Source: Vibrio hepatarius (lineage in GTDB: Bacteria; Pseudomonadota; Gammaproteobacteria; Enterobacterales; Vibrionaceae). From it: DNA of 64,000 bases. The stretch covers positions 62,001-126,000 of the forward strand of contig NZ_JAATOO010000005.1 of NCBI RefSeq assembly GCF_011806575.1, in the 5' to 3' direction. Below the pieces are notes generated by a model. That model had not been told where the DNA came from and searched no databases. It saw nothing but the letters and a program-made list of their open reading frames with translations. Made by a program: the position numbers and the translations under genes. Of the stretch, positions 54,893-61,716 are shown piece by piece; the stretch's first letter is position 1; each line of letters starts with the position of its first letter.

Positions 54893-55435
54893 ATGAATAA
54901 GCTAACCCCCAATTATTCACGACGGAAAATTCTCAAAATGGGCGTTTTAACTGCAACCGCTGCTTACGCCTACTCGGTTTCCGGTATCTCACTGATGGGT
55001 AAATCTTGGGCGCTGACCGTGACATCGCTTAGCGAAGCCACTGCAACTTCATTGCTGCAAGTTTGCCGCTCAATCTACCCTCACCCCCAACTGGAGGACT
55101 TGTTCTACGCTGCGAGTGTAGAAAGCATCGACTCCAGCATTGCAAACAACCCAGAAATGCGCAAAGCATTGGAAGACGGGATTTCTGCGCTAATCAAAGC
55201 GGCGGGTGGCGATTGGACCAGCATCAACGCGGCGAAACAAACCGAATTACTGCAGCACGTTGCCTCCGAGCCATTTTTTCAGGCTATTCGCGGCAATATG
55301 GTGGTGTCTTTCTATGATAATCCCAACATCTGGCCCAAGTTTGGCTATGAAGGCCCCTCGTTCAGCAAAGGTGGCTACTTACATCGTGGCTTTGACGATA
55401 TTGACTGGCTACCAGAAGCTAACAAGGAGAGTTGA
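54893..55435 (+). CDS. Tat-exported small subunit, gluconate 2-dehydrogenase subunit 3 family
   Basis: The 180-residue protein has a twin-arginine signal (SRRKILKMG) and the C-terminal GFDDIDWLPE typical of PF13618-like small subunits. These escort a GMC dehydrogenase across the membrane. AAGGATAACG precedes the ATG. The next gene starts two bases after its stop. Confidence 0.82.
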   Translation: MNKLTPNYSRRKILKMGVLTATAAYAYSVSGISLMGKSWALTVTSLSEATATSLLQVCRSIYPHPQLEDLFYAASVESIDSSIANNPEMRKALEDGISALIKAAGGDWTSINAAKQTELLQHVASEPFFQAIRGNMVVSFYDNPNIWPKFGYEGPSFSKGGYLHRGFDDIDWLPEANKES

Positions 55436-55437
55436 TT

Positions 55438-57012
55438 ATGACTAAGCAGTTTGAATTATCTGATAGTAGCGTTATTGTGGTCATCGGTTCCGGTGCAGGT
55501 GGCGGGACGTTAAGTAATGAACTGGCGCAAAAAGGCGTCAATGTTGTGTGCCTCGAAGCAGGTTCTCGCCTCGACTACACCAAAGACTTTGAAAACAATG
55601 AATGGAAAATGTTTGGCAAAGAAGCATGGCTGGAGCCGCGTACCACCAGCGGCTCTTGGGAAGTAGCGCGAGACTTCCCTAACTTGCCAGCTTGGATTTG
55701 TAAAACCGTGGGTGGGTCGACCTTACATTGGGCGGGTGCTAGCCTACGTTTCCAAGAACACGAGTTTCGTGCAAAAACCATGTATGGTCATATTGAAGGC
55801 GCTCGGTTGCTTGATTGGCCATTAACACTTGCCGAGCTGGAACCTTATTATAAAAAAGCTGAGTTTAAAATGGGTGTAACCCGCACTCACGATATTCCAG
55901 GACTACCGGGCAATAATAACTTCAAAGTACTGCAAGCTGGTGCAACTAAGCTGGGGTACAAGGAAGTACACACCGGAAGAATGGCGATCAATTCTCAACC
56001 CCGTGATGGCCGAGCGTCATGCCAACAACTTGGCTTCTGCTTTCAAGGTTGTCGAATGGGCGCGAAGTGGTCGACTCTGTACACCGAAATCCCTAAAGCA
56101 GAGGCGACGGGGCATTTTGAACTGCGCCCGAACAGCCATGTACTTAAGATAACGCACGACAGTTCAGGCAAAGTAGACGGCGTTCTCTACGCCGATGAAA
56201 ACGGCAACCAGCAACATCAAAAGGCAAGAGTTGTTTGTCTTGCGGGTAACTCCATTGAAAGTCCACGTGTCTTATTAAACTCAGCGTCTGCCATGTACCC
56301 TAACGGACTTGCAAATAGTTCAGGTGAAGTAGGGAAAAACTACATGCGCCATGTGACGGGTTCCGTGTACGGTGAGTTCGAAAATCCGGTTCACATGTAC
56401 CGAGGTACCACCATGGCCGGCATAATAAGCGACGAAGCCAAACATGATCCGTCACGCGGTTTTGTCGGTGGCTACGAAATGGAAACTCTTTCATTGGGAC
56501 TTCCATTCATGGCTGCATTCTTACGACCGGGAGCATGGGGACAAGACTTTGCTGAAGATATGGAAGCTTACGAGCGTATGGCAGGTATGTGGATTGTCGG
56601 TGAAGATATGCCTCGATCCAGTAACCAAGTCACATTAAATAGCGATGTGAAAGATAATTTCGGTTTACCCGTACCAAACGTGCACTACGATGATCATTCA
56701 AATGACATTGCGATGCGTAATCATGCTTATCAACAAGGTGAGGCGATTTACAAAGCGGTAGGTGCCGTTAAAGTCAATCGCGTTGTGCCCTATCCTTCAA
56801 CGCATAACCTCGGGACCAATCGCATGAGCGCTAAGCCACAAGAAGGGGTCGTTAACAAATGGGGACAATCCCACGACATCGATAACCTCTTTATATCCGA
56901 TGGTAGTGTTTTCACCACTAGTGCGGCTGAAAACCCAACACTCACCATCGTTGCACTTGCCATACGACAAGCGGAATATATCGCCGACTCGATGAACAAG
57001 CGCTTAATTTAG
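55438..57012 (+). CDS. GMC-family oxidoreductase, large subunit
   Basis: The start is the ATG at 55438 with AAGGAGAG upstream; the open frame includes a TTG six bases earlier. The 524-residue protein has the FAD motif VIGSGAGGGTLS and the GMC C-terminal block DGSVFTTSAAENPTLTIVALA. It has no signal peptide of its own and probably leaves the cell with the Tat partner. Similar to gluconate, sorbitol and fructose dehydrogenase large chains; the substrate is unknown. The usual cytochrome c subunit gene is absent. Confidence 0.87.
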   Translation: MTKQFELSDSSVIVVIGSGAGGGTLSNELAQKGVNVVCLEAGSRLDYTKDFENNEWKMFGKEAWLEPRTTSGSWEVARDFPNLPAWICKTVGGSTLHWAGASLRFQEHEFRAKTMYGHIEGARLLDWPLTLAELEPYYKKAEFKMGVTRTHDIPGLPGNNNFKVLQAGATKLGYKEVHTGRMAINSQPRDGRASCQQLGFCFQGCRMGAKWSTLYTEIPKAEATGHFELRPNSHVLKITHDSSGKVDGVLYADENGNQQHQKARVVCLAGNSIESPRVLLNSASAMYPNGLANSSGEVGKNYMRHVTGSVYGEFENPVHMYRGTTMAGIISDEAKHDPSRGFVGGYEMETLSLGLPFMAAFLRPGAWGQDFAEDMEAYERMAGMWIVGEDMPRSSNQVTLNSDVKDNFGLPVPNVHYDDHSNDIAMRNHAYQQGEAIYKAVGAVKVNRVVPYPSTHNLGTNRMSAKPQEGVVNKWGQSHDIDNLFISDGSVFTTSAAENPTLTIVALAIRQAEYIADSMNKRLI

Positions 57013-57033
57013 CGCGCTATAGATATGCCCGCC

Positions 57034-57060
57034 AAAAGACGCCTCAGCGGCGTCTTTTTT
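57034..57060. terminator. Bidirectional rho-independent terminator
   Basis: AAAAGACGCC (57034-57043) pairs with GGCGTCTTTT (57049-57058) over five bases with T and A flanks. It lies between the GMC gene and the convergent AraC gene. Confidence 0.9.
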
Positions 57061-57078
57061 ATTTGTGTAAGTGAGTAA

Positions 57079-58080
57079 CTACTCACTCCGTCTGTCTTGT
57101 CTCCATTGGCTGGGCGACTTTCCCGTCCAACTGCGAAAATGACGACTGAACACCGCGGTTTCTGCATAGCCCAATTGCAAGGCGATATCGGTAATACTCT
57201 GGAGATTCTCACTTAAGCGCTGCTCTGCAAAATCCTGGCGCACTTGCTGTAAGATCTGTCGATAACTCGTACCCTGCTGCTTTAGCTTGCTCTGCAACAT
57301 TCTAGGGTGTAAATCCAGCGCTCTGGCAACGCGCTCGACACTGCATTCTCCAGTCGATAGCAAACGCCCAATCATATTCGCTGCTTGGTCACTGAGATTA
57401 TTGGGATAGCGGGTTTGCAAGTATTTGAGGTGCTGTTGAAAATGGCGGTCTAGTGCGTCTTCGTCTTGGTGATTCTTAGCGTTGAGCAGGCTGGCTTTGA
57501 GTAAGATGCCGTCAAACTTATCGCCAAAACGCAGCTTGTTCTGTTGAGCGAACTCGCTCTGCTCCACTTCAAGAGCCGCGTGTTGAGTCAGATGCAGCGC
57601 AAAGTGACTCGCTTCAATATCGAGTAAACTCGCGACAAACATCGCCAAATGAGACACGCTCAATTGCATCAGTTGCGCGGTGCCACGTTCACTATTCACA
57701 TCAATATTAAGCGATACCCGCACCCAGTCATCTTGTGGGGTGACAGATAACGTTACGCCTGACGAATGCAAATAGAGAAAGTCATTCACCTGCGCGAAAG
57801 CCTCACCGACGGTTTCTGCGCGCGAAACCAGAATCGGTAATTCTCCCAAACTTTGCACACTTTGTCGTTGAGTCAGCAGCGCACCAAACAATGGCTGCTC
57901 GCAACGAACGGCGGCTTCTTCCAGTAATTCAGCCAACTTAGGGTAAGCGAGATAGGTGTCGGGATCGCGAAATTGCGCCGCAGACAGCCCGACGGCAGCC
58001 ATAATCTCAACCGGATTCTGCCCTAATTCGGAAACCAAGCTATCAAATTTATCGGCAGCGCCACTTCGTACGATATGCAT
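57079..58080 (-). CDS. AraC-family regulator with Arabinose_bd-like N-terminus (OruR/ArgR type)
   Basis: From the ATG at 58080 (MHIVRSGAADKF) the protein has 333 residues; the open frame begins eight codons earlier at a TTG. The N-terminal ligand domain (about 10-200) is followed by the AraC helix-turn-helix pair near the C-terminus (SITDIALQLGYAETAVFSRHF). It is divergent from the SDR gene, so it is the likely regulator of the SDR-cupin-ADH set. Confidence 0.87.
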   Translation of the reverse strand: MHIVRSGAADKFDSLVSELGQNPVEIMAAVGLSAAQFRDPDTYLAYPKLAELLEEAAVRCEQPLFGALLTQRQSVQSLGELPILVSRAETVGEAFAQVNDFLYLHSSGVTLSVTPQDDWVRVSLNIDVNSERGTAQLMQLSVSHLAMFVASLLDIEASHFALHLTQHAALEVEQSEFAQQNKLRFGDKFDGILLKASLLNAKNHQDEDALDRHFQQHLKYLQTRYPNNLSDQAANMIGRLLSTGECSVERVARALDLHPRMLQSKLKQQGTSYRQILQQVRQDFAEQRLSENLQSITDIALQLGYAETAVFSRHFRSWTGKSPSQWRQDRRSE

Positions 58081-58095
58081 GTCTCGATTTTCAAA

Positions 58096-58189
58096 TGTTA
58101 ACAAGTTGTAAATCGCAATATATCAAATTTACTTCGCAAAAGGTCAAGTGAGTATCAATGAGTTGATCTAAGTTACATTTTGTTAACAA
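58096..58189. promoter_or_regulatory. Paired TGTTAACAA sites between the AraC gene and the SDR gene
   Basis: The same 9-mer TGTTAACAA is found at 58096-58104 and 58181-58189, near each end of the 131-base divergent gap. Each contains the palindrome TGTTAACA. They are candidates for binding by the adjacent AraC regulator, perhaps with looping. Confidence 0.45.
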
Positions 58190-58211
58190 CGACACATGAA
58201 TGAGAAGCTGT

Positions 58212-58973
58212 ATGGAACTTATCAATAAAACTGCGATTGTCACTGGCGCTGCGGGTGGCATTGGCCAAGCCATTATTCACAAACTGCTGGAACAGGGCGC
58301 GAAAGTACTCGCTGTCGACATTTCCCCACAATCACTGGATATGTACCAAGACTTCGATGCGGCTCAACTGCGAACATTTGTTGCGGACGTCACCGACTAC
58401 CAAGAAGTGGAAGCCATGGTCGAGCATGCGGTCGAACAGTTCGGCACGCTCGATATCATGATCAACAACGCGGGTATAGGCGCTCCAAAACCTCTGCTAG
58501 ACCACGACCCAATCGCCGACTTTGAACCCATCACTAAGGTCAACCAAAACGGTGTTTACTACGGCATTCTCGCTGCTGGGCGACAATTCCAAGCACAAGG
58601 CACACCGGGCGTGATCCTCAATACATCTTCTGTTTACGCGCAAATGGCAGCCGAGATGACCTTTAGCTACAACGTCAGCAAAGCGGCGGTCGATATGATG
58701 ACCAAATGCGCTGCGTTGGAGCTAGCACCGCTTGGTATCCGTGTCTGCGCCGTCGCACCAGGACGTGTGGATACCGCAATGTTAAGGCAATACGACGAAA
58801 TCGGCCTGTGGAATCACATCCGCAAAGAGCAGATGCGCCAAACCTTCACTCAACCAGAAGAGATCGCCAATGTGGTGACGTTTCTGGTCAGCGAGAAAGC
58901 CAACTGTATCAATGGCTGCACTGTCAGTGCGTCTGACGGCTTCGAGAATTTCAAATACCCACTCATGGGATAG
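58212..58973 (+). CDS. Short-chain dehydrogenase/reductase
   Basis: From MELINKTAIVTG (58212) the protein has 253 residues. The cofactor motif is TGAAGGIGQA, followed by NNAG and the catalytic Tyr-x-x-x-Lys in YNVSKAAVDM. Acidic residue Asp36 after the second strand (VDIS) favours NAD. First gene of a three-gene set with the cupin and Zn-ADH genes. The substrate is unknown. Confidence 0.88.
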   Translation: MELINKTAIVTGAAGGIGQAIIHKLLEQGAKVLAVDISPQSLDMYQDFDAAQLRTFVADVTDYQEVEAMVEHAVEQFGTLDIMINNAGIGAPKPLLDHDPIADFEPITKVNQNGVYYGILAAGRQFQAQGTPGVILNTSSVYAQMAAEMTFSYNVSKAAVDMMTKCAALELAPLGIRVCAVAPGRVDTAMLRQYDEIGLWNHIRKEQMRQTFTQPEEIANVVTFLVSEKANCINGCTVSASDGFENFKYPLMG

Positions 58974-59013
58974 GCGAATACGCAACATTACAGCAATAGC
59001 GAGGATGTAAGTT

Positions 59014-59526
59014 ATGTCATTACCAGAAGTTATTCAGCATCAAGATTTCCTTTTAACGCTTAACACCAACGAAGAATCGCTCATCAAAGATGCGCTCCCG
59101 GGCGTGGATGTTTACCCACTGTTTCTCGACCCAGAAAACGGCACTTGGGTGATTCGCGCTAAATTTAAACCGGGCATCACTCTACCTAAGCACTTCCACA
59201 CTGGCGTGGTGCATTTCTACACGCTGAGTGGCATGTGGCACTACCTAGAATATCCAGAGCAACCGCAAACGGCGGGCAGCTATCTTTATGAGCCAGGCGG
59301 TTCTATCCATACCTTCCATTGCCCAGAAGAATCAGGTGGTGCAGACGGTTTCATGGTGATTTCTGGTGCAAACATCAACTTTGATGAAGAGGGTAATTTC
59401 GTCAACATCATGGACGCGGGTTGGATTGAGCAAGTTGTTATTGCAACAGCAAAAGCACAAGGCTGTACTGCACGCTACATCAAACCGGGTGCGATTGCTG
59501 GCCTGAGTGACGAGCAGCCGGAGTAA
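59014..59526 (+). CDS. Cupin protein, 2,4'-dihydroxyacetophenone dioxygenase-like
   Basis: The 170-residue cupin has metal ligands in LPKHFHTGVVHFYTLSG and in GGSIHTFHCPEES. Family members in many genomes carry the dihydroxyacetophenone dioxygenase label without proven activity. It lies 40 bases after the SDR gene with GAGGAT upstream of the ATG. Confidence 0.82.
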   Translation: MSLPEVIQHQDFLLTLNTNEESLIKDALPGVDVYPLFLDPENGTWVIRAKFKPGITLPKHFHTGVVHFYTLSGMWHYLEYPEQPQTAGSYLYEPGGSIHTFHCPEESGGADGFMVISGANINFDEEGNFVNIMDAGWIEQVVIATAKAQGCTARYIKPGAIAGLSDEQPE

Positions 59527-59530
59527 CCCC

Positions 59531-60589
59531 ATGCAACAGATGAACAGTATCGTGATGCAGGATGGCAGTGTCCGCCTGCAGCAAATGGAGATCCCAAAAC
59601 CCGCGGCAGGACAAGTGCTGGTCCGCAGCCTAGCCTGTGGCATTTGTGGCTCCGATCTACACATTACTCGTCACGCGGATGAAGTGTTTGAGGTATTCCA
59701 CCAACTCGGGCTGATGCCTGATGAGGTGGATGACCACGCACAAGTGATGCTCGGACACGAATTCTGCGCGGAAATTGTTGAATACGGCGCTGAAACACAA
59801 CAAACATTACCGATTGGTAGCCGAGTCACGTCTGTACCTTTGTTGCTCAGCCAAAATGGCGCGGGCGTAGGTGTGACTCCAGGAATCTATGGCGCATACT
59901 CGGAGTACTTCCTACTTGATGAAGCCCTACTGCTGCCGGTGCCAGATGGCGTGCCGTCTGAAGCTGCAGCTTTAGCCGAACCTCTGGCGGTCGGTTTGCA
60001 TGCGGTCAATCGCAGCGACATCGAAACAGAAGAAACAGCACTGGTCGTCGGTTGTGGCCCTATTGGGCTGGCGGTAATTGCGGCGCTCAAACAACGCGGC
60101 GTGACCAATATTCTTGCGGTCGATCTGCAAGATGATAAGTTGCAGATCGCAAGCGAGTTTGGTGCGAATCGATTGATCAACCCGACTAAAGAAGACGAGA
60201 TCGCCGTTGGTGAGCAGTACGCGATGAACTCACGTCTGGTCATTTACGAGTGTGTTGGAAAACACACCCTGATTGACGACTTCATGCGTCGCGCACCTGC
60301 TCAAGCACGAATCGTGATCTCCGGTATCCATACGACACCTGCAATCATTAACTACGCGTACGCAACAGTAAAAGAACTCGATTTGAGATTTTCTTACTAC
60401 TACCTACCGCACGAGTTTGAGCATTGCCTTCAAGCGATTGCTGAACATAAGGTGCCGTGGCAGAAAATGCTCACCGCCAAAGTGGGAATAGACGGTGTCG
60501 AAGACGCGTTTCAACAGTTAATGACGCCAAATGATCACATCAAAGTCGTGATTGAACCGTGGCGCAGCGGTGCGTTGGAAGTCATTTAA
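59531..60589 (+). CDS. Zinc-dependent alcohol dehydrogenase (MDR family)
   Basis: From the ATG at 59531 (GGAG eight bases upstream) the protein has 352 residues. Catalytic zinc ligands are seen in ACGICGSDLH and MLGHEFCAEIVE, and the Rossmann loop is VVGCGPIGLAV. The structural-zinc Cys cluster seems to be absent: the segment after residue 85 lacks the four-cysteine pattern. It ends the SDR-cupin-ADH set. Confidence 0.87.
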   Translation: MQQMNSIVMQDGSVRLQQMEIPKPAAGQVLVRSLACGICGSDLHITRHADEVFEVFHQLGLMPDEVDDHAQVMLGHEFCAEIVEYGAETQQTLPIGSRVTSVPLLLSQNGAGVGVTPGIYGAYSEYFLLDEALLLPVPDGVPSEAAALAEPLAVGLHAVNRSDIETEETALVVGCGPIGLAVIAALKQRGVTNILAVDLQDDKLQIASEFGANRLINPTKEDEIAVGEQYAMNSRLVIYECVGKHTLIDDFMRRAPAQARIVISGIHTTPAIINYAYATVKELDLRFSYYYLPHEFEHCLQAIAEHKVPWQKMLTAKVGIDGVEDAFQQLMTPNDHIKVVIEPWRSGALEVI

Positions 60590-60613
60590 AATAAGAACTT
60601 AAAAGTTTGGTGG

Positions 60614-60651
60614 AAGCCTCAACAATCGTATTTAAGTTGAGGCTTTTTTTT
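60614..60651 (+). terminator. Rho-independent terminator after the Zn-ADH gene
   Basis: AAGCCTCAAC (60614-60623) pairs with GTTGAGGCTT (60636-60645) and is followed by a long T run. Confidence 0.9.
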
Positions 60652-60742
60652 ATAGTGCACAAACCGCAATTGTCGCACGCTCTTTTATTTGTTGAAAACC
60701 AAGAGAATATTGGGCGAACACCCAACGACAGGCAAAGCCAAA

Positions 60743-61642
60743 TCACACAATAATTGGGATCTGAAAAGCGAACGTTGCACCACCAGTGAGGGTGAGTTCG
60801 ATATCACGAACCATTTCGATTAAATATCCTGTGTCATCGACCTGATAGCCCTGCTCCTCCGCTTGCTGAAAAAGGCTGTCTATTGCGGCAATGAAAGCCA
60901 CATCGGTGGCCAGGTATACGTCACAACAGAGGTAGTAGCCTTCAGGAACAAAATAATCGTATTGGTCGTTGCTGACCTGCCAGTCTCCAACAGTATATGT
61001 CATGTCTTTCCACTTTCGTTCCAGATCGGACACCGGCGTTGCACTCAGTATCCGAGTACTCTTTTTCCCATAGGTTTCAAACACCACATCCCAGTCAAAA
61101 TCAGGTATCTGGCGTACTTTCATTCCTCGAGCCGGATACCAGACGAGTTCGGTCGGCATAGACTGCGCCAGTTGCTTTTCCAATGAGTGTTCTTTTCCGG
61201 GATGGGATAGTTTGTCCAATAACCGAGACGTCTCTGCTGGGGTCCCTGTCACAATTAAATGACGCAGGCTTTTGGCCGTCACGCCCAGTTCTCGTTTGAG
61301 CACTTTTGCCATCGCCTGAGATGAGGAGTAACCACATTGATAAGCGATATCAGCAATTTTCCGACAGTGATCGACATAGAGTAGATTCACGGCATATTGC
61401 AGCCTAACCCGGCTCAAGTACTGTCCCGGAGTTTCTTCGAAAAGCCGGCTAAATTGCCGGTGAAAGTGATATGGAGAAATCGCGCTTTTTTCTGCAATCT
61501 GCTCCCACGATAATCGCTCTTCCAATGAGTTATGCATCATTAGCAGAGCCACCTCAAACCGTTTTCGGTGGTGAGCCGGCAACGGTTCAAGCAGCGCTAT
61601 TTCAGGGACCAGCGCATAGGGTTTATTCGCGGAGTCAGTCAT
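60743..61642 (-). CDS. AraC regulator with GyrI-like effector domain
   Basis: From MTDSANKPY (61642) the protein has 299 residues. The N-terminal AraC helix-turn-helix pair (about 35-120: ISPYHFHRQFSRLFEETPG) is joined to a C-terminal GyrI-like domain (about 150-299), the MarA/Rob-like layout that binds hydrophobic drugs. The start codon lies within a 14-bp-arm inverted repeat. It is next to an RND efflux gene and is its likely regulator. Confidence 0.85.
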   Translation of the reverse strand: MTDSANKPYALVPEIALLEPLPAHHRKRFEVALLMMHNSLEERLSWEQIAEKSAISPYHFHRQFSRLFEETPGQYLSRVRLQYAVNLLYVDHCRKIADIAYQCGYSSSQAMAKVLKRELGVTAKSLRHLIVTGTPAETSRLLDKLSHPGKEHSLEKQLAQSMPTELVWYPARGMKVRQIPDFDWDVVFETYGKKSTRILSATPVSDLERKWKDMTYTVGDWQVSNDQYDYFVPEGYYLCCDVYLATDVAFIAAIDSLFQQAEEQGYQVDDTGYLIEMVRDIELTLTGGATFAFQIPIIV

Positions 61643-61678
61643 AGTAGAAGTTAATATGTGTTGGTAACTTCTACTATG
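61640..61678. promoter_or_regulatory. Perfect 14-bp inverted repeat over the AraC/GyrI start codon
   Basis: CATAGTAGAAGTTA (61640-61653) and TAACTTCTACTATG (61665-61678) are exact reverse complements with 11 bases between. The left arm contains the start codon of the AraC/GyrI gene. It could be an operator, or an RNA hairpin that hides the start codon. It could also act as a 3' stem for the RND mRNA, since the RND stop lies 38 bases upstream of it. Confidence 0.65.
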
Positions 61679-61716
61679 GCGATTGGAGTGGTTGAATGCA
61701 ACTTGCCAAGTGTTAA

